NCBI GenBank assembly: GCA_027943335.1
Contig: BSBK01002080.1
Coordinates: 1,740,001-1,804,000, forward strand
Direction: 5' to 3'
DNA length: 64,000 nt
Source: Chamaecyparis obtusa
Lineage: Eukaryota > Streptophyta > Pinopsida > Cupressales > Cupressaceae
The position numbers were made by a program, and so were the translations under genes. The notes under the pieces are model-generated. The model did no database searches, had not been told where the DNA came from, and saw only the letters and a program-made list of their open reading frames with translations. Shown here one piece after another: positions 37,646 through 48,032 of the stretch. Every line of letters starts with the position of its first letter. Position 1 is the stretch's first letter.

Positions 37646-38420
37646 TGTTTTAGTTAGAAATAATTAGGATAGATTAGGAATATTTAGGAATTTCCCTGAT
37701 GCAGAATTAAGATAAGATCGATTAGGGTTTTGATGATTCAATGTGCATATATGCCTTAGGTTAGCACTTTAGGGTCAATTTTGATCAATTTGTCGATGTA
37801 GGAGGTCAATGGTCCTAAAGCCCATTTTTGGGGTATTACATTTTTCCCCTCTTTGAATTACTATGCGAAGTGCAGTGGTTCAAAGATTAATCTATTTTTT
37901 ATGATGATCCAGACCTAGTTTTGTGGTGGGAAAACTGATCCTGAGATATTAACCAATTGTGAGACAGGAACCAATTGAAAGTTTTGAACATGTTGATCTA
38001 GGTCGTTGTTGATTTAGGGCATGCTTTGTTTACATCTCTGAGGTCCGTGCATACTTTGATTGATTTATTTGGTTTTGAAACTAGAACTATGTTCAATATC
38101 CAATCTGCATAATCAATGACTTGGATAGATATGACTTTTAATAATTTCTCTAGCTCATCTTTGACAAGGAGTGCCACATGAGGATGCATTTTTCATAATT
38201 TTTGCTTGATCAGTTTGACTACTAGAGCGATAGAGAGATGGTGCATGATGAGATTAGGATCTAATCTAGGCATATCTAAGTATTTCCATGCAAAGTTGAT
38301 TTTCTTATCTGTTAAGAAATATGTGAATGCTTTTTTTTCTTCTTCTAACAGAGATTGTGCAACATGAATCAACAAAGGTTCCTCTACTATGCCCAAATTG
38401 ATAGATTGAGTTGGTTCTAT
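37646..38420 (-). mobile_element. Inverted F-family fragment inside the G LTR
   Basis: On the minus strand it reads: RT start region (38435-37998: LDPNLIMHHLSI, CTDLRDVNKACP), a deletion, then a polypurine tract near 37839, then 193 bp of LTR start (37838-37646). It is bounded on both sides by copies of the same LTR segment (37440-37645 and 38415-38600). It is therefore a deleted piece in opposite orientation inside a partly duplicated LTR. Confidence 0.75.
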
Positions 38421-38628
38421 TGAAGTTTTCATCATTCAAATCCTTCATTTAGGTGTTGCATTGTCACTAATCTTGATTATTTTTTAGAATACCATACTCG
38501 CATCTACTAGAAGACAGTAAATTGGCTAGTTAATGATATTTGTTTTCATTATAGATTTCTTTATTTGTTAACCAATAATGTTTTACTGAAGTCTTGTTAC
38601 CACAGGTAGGTAAAATTTCACACACACA
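38421..38628 (+). repeat. End of the G 5' LTR
   Basis: Repeats the segment from 37480 and continues to 'cacacaca', the LTR end, directly before a primer site. Confidence 0.8.
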
Positions 38629-38632
38629 TTTT

Positions 38633-38651
38633 TGGCACCCACTGTGGGGCC
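38633..38651 (+). other. Primer binding site of element G
   Basis: TGGCACCCACTGTGGGGCC on the plus strand after the LTR end; one base differs from that of element F. Confidence 0.85.
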
Positions 38652-39676
38652 CGACAACAGGTTTCCATTATCAAATTATCATTTTTCTGACATTTGAAAT
38701 TCAAGCTTCAATTTTTAATTTTTCTTTCATACAGACTTGTACAACATTTACAGATTGTTGTACCAAAAGTCTCTGTCTATCGTACGACAGACAACAGTTT
38801 GCATTGTTGTACCAGTTGTTTGGTATTATCGTATGAGCTTTCAATTGTCATGTGTGTAGGAACCCAGAGTCATATCATTTCTAGATATTTGTAGGGGAAC
38901 TGGTATATTGTCATATGAGTTTTGACACCAATTTTCAATTGTTGTATCACATTTTTGGGCAGTTTTTGAGATTTGGATGTTAGATTTTGACTGACAGCTA
39001 ACCTGGACAATTGAACTTGCTAGCGTTTGATAGTTTTTACAGCCTAATGCATCTTTGCAGGATGACAGACAAATATTTGAGCATAAAAACTTGATCTTTA
39101 GCCTCTTCTTGTCTTGACTTATAATCCCATCTTTTGCAAATATCCCCATTTTTAGAAAATCACTGGTCAAAGATGCCCATTCAACAAGATTTCTAACAAG
39201 TGGTTTTGCAAGTTGCGTAATATTCTTCAAGAAAATATTCTATTTGCTTAGATTTCATTTTTCATAGGCATATAGCTAATTAGGTATGTACACTTATTTC
39301 CATTGAGATAGATATTGAGGGGATTACGCTCTTCTCTTTCTTAGGAGAATCAGAAACCCAAAAGATATCTTCCCTAGTGCCAATTTGCATACTATCTCTA
39401 GATTAACTCTTCTTGACATTTTTGGATAGGGAAAAGGAAAAGGTTAGGGGATTATGCTCTTCTCTTTCAGAGAATCAAAAAACTAGATCTTGTGGTCCTA
39501 AACCTCACATTTACATTAATCCTTAAGAGGGCCTTCCGGAGAGGTAAAAATCTCCTGAGAATGACCAAAGTGGGGACAAGTCTTATGCCGACTCTTCCAC
39601 CCCACTATTAAATTTTAGGCTTCCTTGTGGTTAAAGCCTTAGAAGACATAGCTGTGCTTGTTCCTTGGATTCATTC
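38652..39676 (+). other. Leader of element G, left part
   Basis: Non-coding leader with degenerate CGTACGACAG words (about 38745-38945) like those in F. It is interrupted by element C at 39677 and continues at 57277. Repeated 'gattatgctcttctctttc' occurs near 39325 and 39440. Confidence 0.6.
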
Positions 39677-39800
39677 TGTTAGGATTAGGTAATACTGAGA
39701 GGGGGGGTGAATTAGTATTACAAAACTTTATTAATTTCAACTTTAAATAATTATAAACAATCCAAACTAATGTAGAAATGAAAAGATCATACAAACATAA
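39677..39800 (-). repeat. 3' LTR of C, left part
   Basis: Starts TGTTAGGATTAGG and matches 56271 onward up to 'catacaaacataa', where element B interrupts it. Confidence 0.9.
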
Positions 39801-40915
39801 TGTTAGGAATGGGAACACTGAGAGGGGGGGTGAATCAGTGTTCACTATATTCAATCTTTTTACTTTACTCTTAACTTGAATGCTTAGCTACTGAAATGAA
39901 CATTAACATAAACAAGATAAATAAAAAAAACACATAACACCAATATGGTTACTGGGAAACCCAAATAGGTAAAAACCCCAGTGGGAATTGACACCCACTA
40001 ATAATCTATACTAGTGTCTTATGATCCTTGTTAGAAGATCCTTAACCCTGTTAGGAGTTGTCTTTACAATGCATTTAGTAAAATGACCTTGTCAAGGGTC
40101 AGACCCTTTTAGGAGTCTTTTAAAATTAACTCTATTAGGGGCGGGGACACATAGTCCTAGAGATTGCTGCTCAAGTGGTGAAGGCTACAACCTTCTGATC
40201 TCAGATACACATTATATCTGCTGGATGAATTGGCACTGTGAAACTGCTTGTCTGATCAATTCCTTTGATGAACCGATGCTTTGACCTTGAAAAGCTCTAA
40301 TACATCTTAAAAAATCTTCAAACATTTATGCTCTTCTTATATTAACTCTATAACAACTTCCAAAAGGGTGCATCTCATACAAAGGGCGCATCTCATATTT
40401 ATATGCACTACCAAAAAAAATTAACTAGGTTAGCCTATAACCGATTACATACAACACTTCAAATTGAATCAGCTCAAGCATGTTTAGAAACAAAGTTAAT
40501 TAAATGTCTATAACCTAATTACAATAGGCGCATAGCCTTTACAAAAAAATATATAGTCGCTAATCAAATTACCAATAGTCGACTGCATATACTGTTCTGT
40601 TCTAGCATTCACTGTCTATGTAACTTGAACTGTCTGTATCTTTGTCATACTGAATCTTTTGATCATGCACTCTTAGAAAAAGCATGAATATACTCTTACC
40701 ATCTTATCTTCTAGGGTACATACCATAACTTGGTCATACACATGTGCGCTGATGGTTTGATCTACTGGTGCTCTATTAATTGTCTAGTCTTCTATACTTA
40801 GCCAAATACTAATCTTCTGATGATGTGTGCTGACTCCAAAAAACTATATGACTTTGTTTCCATAATGAAACCACTATATTAAGTCATATACAATAGTATA
40901 GTCAACTTTCCAACA
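39801..40915 (-). repeat. 3' LTR of element B
   Basis: TGTTAGGAATGGG to CCAACA on the plus strand, 1115 bp. It contains 'gggaaacccaaataggtaaaa' and repeated 'cctgttaggag' words shared with the LTR of copia A. Confidence 0.9.
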
Positions 40916-40931
40916 ATCTCCCCCTTTGTCA
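40916..40931 (-). other. Polypurine tract of element B
   Basis: The minus strand reads ACAAAGGGGGAGAT followed by TGTTGG, the typical plant copia arrangement. Confidence 0.85.
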
Positions 40932-41194
40932 TTGATGGCAACAAAGGAATATGGAAAAGTTACTATCTGTCCTCTTATACAAAAAACTCTAACTTATATC
41001 TCCCTTAGTCTTATTACTATACATCTTCTTTACATATCTATAACTCCATATTCTATACATACTCCTCCTTTGACATTAATGACAAAGGTGCTGAAAACTG
41101 AATCTCTACAAGTACTTACAAGGAAAGTACATCCAGATATGCTGCTACAATTTGTGGATCTCTTGCTTCCAAAATGCAATCAGTGCATTGATTG

Positions 41195-44100
41195 TTTGGA
41201 GATGGGTGCATAATGCATAGTTCAGCTTCTCCATCTTCTCCAAATTTGAGCTAGGACCTTGATCATATGTCACCATGGTGGCATTGATTTCCTTGATGTT
41301 TTGAATTAGTACATCTACAAAGGGCGCAAGAGCATTCCTGAGCTATTTTTTCCTTGCACTTATCTTAGATATCTCCTTTTTTTATATTTCAATTTTGTCA
41401 ATCTTCCCTTGATATATATTATTACACATATTTACATTATTGGACGGGTCTTCTACTGATTTCCTTACTTGTTCTATGATTGTTTCTACCTCTTGTATCT
41501 TCTTGAAATGATCATCAGTCAACTTATCTTGGTCCATACAATCTACAATGATCTTGCTGTCATTTGCTGCAAACTCTTTTAAGCATGCTTGACCAACCTT
41601 GAGTGAACTTAGATCAAGTGAAAAGTTACTGACCAATTCACTGAGCCTCTTCTTCATATACTTCTCTTCTACAACTAGGGATGCAGATTCTTCCAAGCTA
41701 GAAAAGTTTGTTTTAAAATTTGAAAGAATTGTGCTCAATCCACTAAATGAACCTTAGACACTTTCTTGTCTAAAGGTAGTAGGTTGTTCAAGATGTTCAC
41801 TAACTCAACAAATAGGGGATTCCTCATCACTTGTTTCTCTTTGGCCTTTTCCATAGCTAAGACACTGATCTTGATCAGGTCTTCTCACCAAGAATCCAGA
41901 CTAGTGGTGTCTGGTGTCAATCTTGACAACAGTGATATAGGAGTGATAGGAGTGCTGTACACTACTTCTTGCTTTACTCTAACTATCATTTCAATAGATG
42001 GCTCATTTGTTGGCTCACTATCTTTCATCTCTACTTCTCCTTTCTCTTTTTCTTTTTCTTTTCCTTCTTTCTTTTCTTCTTCTTTTTCTATCTCTTTTCC
42101 TATTTATTCTTCTCCTTTAACTTCTATCATATCGTCAATCGGTACTTCTTGTTGATTAGGAGTGTTACCACATAGATTATCAGCCTCTTGACTGGTTACA
42201 AAATCTTCTTCAAACTTATTCAAATCAATATCTGAGATAGCGATTGCAATCTCAATATTGTCAATAAAAATTGTATCATCTTTATGTGCTTCTGCCATAG
42301 GCGTAGGCTTCTCTACCTCTGTGGGTGCTACAACTATAGGTGTTGAGTCTCAAGGACCTGTCACTGGTACATTAGTGATATCTATTTCTTTATCCTTCTT
42401 ATCAGGTGTTTGAGTGATGGGCGCAGATGAAGGTTGCATGTGCTGTTCTAAGAATACCTTTTCAAAGGCTTTCTCTACTTCTTTTGTCACCAGTTCATAA
42501 TCTTTGTTCATGATGTGTAATGTTCTCATCTTTGTCCTTAAGTGTGGTTTTACCAAAATTGGTAACAATGTCTTTTCTTCAATAGAACATATTGGAAGAT
42601 TGTAATCCAGTGTTTGTTCTTTGATTCTGAAATCTTCTTCAGTGGCTTGTCTCTTCAAGGTATCCAAAATCTCCCATACCTTATCTGGGATGGCTGTCTT
42701 TAATTCAAGAATTGTCTTCTTGAATTTTATCATGTGTTTGATTAATATATCATGAATCTCTGACTTATCAATTTCATGGTATCTATCATAAAACTTGGCT
42801 ATTTGATCTAGCCTTCCTTCTAGTACTCTAGTCTTTAACACTTGAATACTAGGTAGGAATCCTACTTCCAGGGGTAGCTGCACATTTTTCACTCTGCTTC
42901 TTGTGGCTCTAGCTGAAGGGTGGCTTGTAGTAGTTTGTTTTCTTCTCTTAGGAATCTTTGGAGATACATCTATGGTCTTAATGTCAACTGTAACAATGGG
43001 CGCATGAGTGGTAATATTAGTTTTGTCCTGTTTATCCTTTTAATCATCAGTCTTCTCAGTCTTGATGCTCATCAACTTAGGATCATCAAAATTTTCTTCT
43101 ACTGTGGATGCACTCTCTATCCCCAAAGAAATATTTTCTTATCTTGCATTGTCAAGGTCTGCTTGTTTTACTCCATGAATTCTGAGGATCTCAGAAGTAA
43201 CCTTAGCTACTTTTCTTTTAGTTGATGCGTTGTTCAAAACAACATCAACTTCTCTTGTTTTCTCCTCATAAGTCCCCCATCTTGGTTCATTAGGGTCCTT
43301 AGGTTCTGATAATAATACTTGAACATATGCCTCTATGATTGGCTCCTCAACCTCATATCCAAGTGGATAGATCCACTTTGTTCTTGGCTCTACTACTTCC
43401 ATACAAGTTACACCAGTTTCTACCATAAAGAAAATGCTATCTTTGTACTTTTCAACAATGCTTTCTGGAATCCTATATCTCATCTACATTTTGGCCCTAA
43501 ATTCCTTCAATTCCAATGTCATGTAGTCCTTTAGTGTACTCTTAGTAGTTTCCTTAAATGATATCTGTGGCATTGTAGGCAAACTCTTGTCCAAATACAA
43601 ATCTGAAACCTTTCCAAGAATGTGGAAGTACATGTATATGATCAAAGACCCAAACCTAAATATTTTTGTCTTGTCATGTTTAATGGCTTTGATGTTGTCT
43701 ATCAATTGTGTGCACAAGATCTCACATAGATTAAACTCTCCATTTTCTCTCACAAGTCTTATTGCTACAAGAATTGTGGCCGCTAACACACTATTCACTT
43801 TGCTGGTGTGTTGAAACCTATACCCTAGTATCATAGACATCAATTTGATGTCATTTTCCTCTATAGGCTCTATAGTCATTCTACACCTATCACTTCTTGA
43901 TTTGCATGATTTCTCAACAAGTTTTGTCACATCCTTGCCTACTGGAAGAACGATGACTTTCTTAGAGAGACTTGCCATCTCATGGATTAGGTCTCCTGTA
44001 ATCCTGACCAGTAGTTCACCTATCTAGAATAGGTCATCATGAATCCTACTAAGTAGAATCTTTATCCATTTGGACTCATAGAACTCATATGCAGTAGCAT

Positions 44101-44369
44101 ATTCAATTGTTGGGTGGTTTTCAAACTGCACATACTCATCCATGAAGGTTTTATCTAGTTTCATCATGGTTTCTAAGTGTGCTCTTATCCTATCAAGTCC
44201 TACTGGCTCCTTCTTACAATATATGTATGCACAGATGTCTTTGACATGCATAACACCCATAGGAGTGTAGGGGAATGCCCCTTCTAGGTCATCCAATGTA
44301 GATTTGAATGGGTGCCTCTTAAACACAAATTTTCTTCTCCACAATGTCAAATAAAATAGGAGTAGCCAT
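41195..44369 (-). pseudogene. ORF2 of element B, conserved protein of unknown function
   Basis: The start is at 44369 (MATPILFD, by comparison with element D). About 3.2 kb, near 1,050 codons with breaks bridged. N-terminal block: FKRHPFKSTLDDLEGAFP, MGVMHVKDICAYIYCK, WIKILLSRIHDDLFW. Middle: LPVGKDVTKLVEKSCKSR, LGYRFQHTSKVN, ENGEFNLCEILCTQLIDNIK, FRFGSLIIYMYFHIL, then VEKYKDSIFFMVET, PRTKWIYPLGYEV and NEPRWGTYEEK. The C-terminal third is acidic and coiled-coil-like. All these blocks recur in C or D. I see no polymerase, protease or integrase signature and no signal peptide. The helical NLCELI-like block loosely recalls helical domains in some plant transposon proteins; this is weak. Several stops and shifts. 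Confidence 0.7.
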
Positions 44370-44769
44370 CATTTACTTGTATATTGCTTTCGTAATGGTT
44401 TCCAAGAACTTCTGAATTGGTGCAACAGATTAGGGCTTTCGTAATTGATCAAACACACTGCTTCACTGGTGAATCAATCTGTAATTCTTCATAATCAACT
44501 GCTAGGGCTTCTGTGCTCTTCAATCACTCTGAAATTGAATACAATGAGTGATCTAAAAGCTTCTATGTACTTTAAAGTAAAAATTCTACCATTAATGCTT
44601 GCCATGTAAACCAGTCTTTCATTGAAAATCTCCAATTTTCATTATGCTATCAATTAGCTAGTGCACTCTTGCACATAGGTTCTACTAGTCTCCAAAAGGT
44701 TAAATCCAAAGGTGCATACTTTGAGGGTGAGTATACCAGCTACATAGGGGTCTAGAGATAAATTATCTC

Positions 44770-45925
44770 CCCCTATGACCTTGAGGGCCATTCATCCAGA
44801 TGTAGAGGGTGCATCCACTATGGATGCATCCAATACATTCTCATCAACCTTATCCTTCTTTGCCTCTGACAAAATCAAGCTCGCATCTTCTGAAGCTTTC
44901 ACAAACTTGACTTCTCCTTCGGTATCTAGTATTGATTCTTCTGGATTTTTAGGGATTTCTTGATTTTACATTCTTGATCTACAGAACTTTGAGATGTGTC
45001 TAGCTTTGTTACATGAGTGACAAATAACTGGAGGCCTTAGATTCCTTGATGCATTGTCATGGGTTACCATTTTGCACTATCTAGATGAGTGACCATTATA
45101 GTTACATATGTGACATGTAACATTCTGAGAACTTCTTCCATTTAGCTTATTCTAATTTCTCTAATTATGCTGAGTCTTGTTCTTCTGACTTGTCTTACAA
45201 TTCATAGCTCTATGACCAAATTTATTGCATGAATAATAGTAACCATGGAAAGGTCTTACCTCTTTACAATTCCTTGCTATATGTCCATGCTTGTTACATG
45301 CATAACAAGTTTGGTCTATTGGCTTGCGCTCATCTTTGGATGGTTAAAAATTATCTTTAGTCTGATTTCTAGTCTTCTTAGCATCTGTGGTGTCTTCTAG
45401 TGCTTTCATTTTTGCTCGCATGTTGTTAATCTGGTTTTGTGCTTCATTGAATCTAATGCTGCTGGTATCTCCTTTAAGCTTTTGAGCATAGAAATGAGAT
45501 TCAATTAGATCCTTTCTTATGTGTAATTTATCAATGTGATTCTTAGCCACTTTCAATTCAAATTCCAAGCTTTCTTTGTTGTTTCTTAGCTCCAAGATTT
45601 CCATGTTTTCTTGCCTCAATTCTTCATTCAGTTGAAGGTTCTCTTTGATCTGTTCATCATAGACTTCTTGATTGTTAGTTAGCTTGTCCTCCAATTCTTC
45701 AATATGATCTTTCAGAGACGTGTTCTCTTCATTTATCTTTTTGATCATGACCCCTAAATCATTGGTAGACCATTATTTTAAATCTTTCCTTAGTCTTTTG
45801 ATGGCTTCTTGAGAATCACTAAATTTTTCTTTTAGCTCTTAAATTTCTTTTTCAGATCTATCTAGGTCTTCAAGAGCAGCTTCAAGATTTATTTTCAAAT
45901 GTTTCATTTCTATCTTGTCTACAAT
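44770..45925 (-). pseudogene. ORF1 of element B: coiled coil plus four CCHC knuckles
   Basis: It lies directly after the primer site, where gag is expected. The N-terminal part (45748-45344) is a long coiled coil rich in Glu, Lys, Asn and Leu. Four zinc knuckles follow between about 45330 and 44970: CYACNKHGHIARNC, a second with CNKFGHRAMNC, CHICNYNGHSSR-C and CHSCNKARHISKFC. The third is damaged by a stop. No UBN2 capsid domain is visible, so this is not an ordinary copia Gag. RNA binding is likely from the knuckles; a packaging role is inference. Confidence 0.75.
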
Positions 45926-45963
45926 CTCCTCAATTGGTTAAACTTCATTGCTGAGGACCAGCG

Positions 45964-45975
45964 CTTTGATACCAA
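45964..45975 (-). other. Primer binding site of element B (iMet type)
   Basis: The minus strand reads TTGGTATCAAAG next to the LTR end, one change from the TGGTATCAGAGC complement of initiator tRNA-Met used by plant copia elements. Confidence 0.85.
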
Positions 45976-45976
45976 T

Positions 45977-47081
45977 TTTTAGGAATGGGAACACTAAGAG
46001 GTGGGGGGGTGAATTAGTGTTCACTATATTCAATCTTTTTACTTTACTCTTAACTTGAATGCTTAATTACTAAAATGAACATTAACATAAACAAGATAGG
46101 TGAACACAACACATAAAACCAATATGGTTATAGGGAAACCCAAATAGGTAAAAACCTTGGTGGTAATTGACACCCACTAATAATTTGTACTAGTGTCTTA
46201 TGATCCTTGTTAGAAGATCCTTAACCCTTTTAGGAGTTGTCTTTATAATGCATTTAGTATAGTGAAATTTTCAAGGGTCAGACCCTGTTAGGAGTCTTTT
46301 ACAATTAAACCTATTAGGGTTGGGGACACACTTTCCTAGAGCTCACTTCTCAAGTGGTGAAGGCTACAACCTTCTGATCTTAGATACACACTATATCTGC
46401 TGGATGAACTAGCACTATGACATTGCTTGTCTGATCAGTTCCTTTGATGCACCGATGCTTTGACCTCTTGAAAATCTCTAATAAATCTTAACAAATATTT
46501 TCACACTTTTTCTCTTCTTATCTTAACTCTATAAAAACTTCCATACTTATTACAAAGAGTGCATCTCATTTTATATGCACTACCAAAAATAATTAACTAG
46601 GTCGGCCTATAACCGATTACATACAATACTTCCAATTGAATTGGCTCAAGTGTGTTTAGAAACAAAGTTAATTACATGTCTATAACCTAATTGTAATAGG
46701 CACATAGCCTTTACAAAACAATATTATAGTCGCTAATTAAATTACCAACTGTCGGCTGCATATACTATTTTGTTCTGGTATTCACTATCTGTGTAACTTC
46801 AACTGTCTGTATCTTTGTCATACTGAATCTTTTGATCATGAGACTAAGCACCAATATACTCTTACCATCTTATGTTCTATGGAACATACCATAACTTAGT
46901 CATATGCACGTGTGCTAATGCTCTGATCTACTGGTGCTTTGTTAATTGTCCAGTCTTCTATACTTAGCCAAATACTGATCATCTGATGATGTGCACTGAC
47001 TCCAAAAAACTATATGACTTTGTTGCCATAATGGAAACACTATATTAAGTCATATAAAATAGTAAAGTCAAATCTCCAACA
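45977..47081 (-). repeat. 5' LTR of element B
   Basis: 1105 bp, 'ttttaggaatggg' to CCAACA, with the first G of TGTTAGG changed. Homologous throughout to 39801-40915. Confidence 0.9.
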
Positions 47082-47086
47082 CACAA

Positions 47087-48015
47087 CACATTCATTACAC
47101 CATGATTTATTCTTGAGGAAACCCTGGCCAAAGGGAAAACCCCGGTGGGGATGGTTCCCACAAATATGTACTAAAATATAATGTCCCTATTTGGAGATCT
47201 AGCCCTATTAGGAGATGACTATTACATAGTAAATTTCCTTGTTAGAGGAATAAAAAACCCTCTTAGGGGTATACAAAACACCTAGTTAAAGGTGGTGAGC
47301 ACACTGCTCTTACAACCAATACTTGTCCCAAAATAGTTCTCAAAAGGGGAATAGTACAAGCACTTATCTTGCTTAGATAGTTCCAATTGTAGCTCGGTCT
47401 TTTATTGATCTTACATATGATCTCTTCTCTTCCATTTTCAAACTTAATCTATCATCATTATTATTCCATGCATCGATTTTACAAAAAACACTCCATACTT
47501 ATACAAAGTCAGCCTTCTAGTCAGCTTCACATTTATCATTCAAAACATAATAATAACTCATGAAAATATTATCTATGGAGTCAGAATTCTTACAATACCA
47601 AAGAGTTAGAAATATACTTTATTCTCCTATCTTAGCATGTTACCATATTCACTTTTCCTTCCTTAATCTTCACAATTGATCATATACCTTGTTACACTAT
47701 TTTACTAGCCTTCGCATATCTTCCAAACACTGTATCTCACAGATCTGGTAACCAAAAATTATGTGATCTTAACTGAAGCATTTGAATATCCAAAAATACC
47801 TCTAGTTAACTTCGTAAGCCATAATACCTTCTATATTTTCATCACTGACCAAAAATGTGTCACTGTACCCTGTCATCCAGATTTTGTACTTAGTTATTTT
47901 CATGACTGAGACTCTGGTGGAAATCCTCACAACATGTGATCACTCTAACATAAGTGTTTCCATAAATGACAACTCTTAAGTGATTCTTAGTACTCCAAAA
48001 CATCACATGCCAACA
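47087..48015 (-). repeat. 3' LTR of C, right part
   Basis: Resumes with 'cacattcattacaccatgat' as in 56397 onward and ends CCAACA. It has about 50 bp near 47310-47360 that are absent from the other C LTR. Confidence 0.9.
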
Positions 48016-48032
48016 ATCTCTCCCTTTGGCAT
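48016..48032 (-). other. Polypurine tract of element C
   Basis: The minus strand reads GCCAAAGGGAGAGAT before TGTTGG. Confidence 0.8.

Larger units (their letters stand above)
39801..47081 (-). mobile_element. Non-autonomous LTR retrotransposon B
   Basis: A 7.28 kb minus-strand element with LTRs 39801-40915 and 45977-47081. The flanks are CATAA (39796-39800) and CACAA (47082-47086), a 5-bp target duplication with one change, and joining them restores the LTR of C. The internal region carries ORF1 and ORF2 but no pol. LTR ends TGTTGG...CCTAACA, the primer site and the polypurine tract are those of copia elements such as A. D is a close relative. Confidence 0.93.

Noticed and set aside
41766..42175. 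Plus-strand frames rich in Ser and Phe, looking like membrane proteins
   Set aside because: They are the antisense of the acidic Glu/Lys-rich part of ORF2 in element B.
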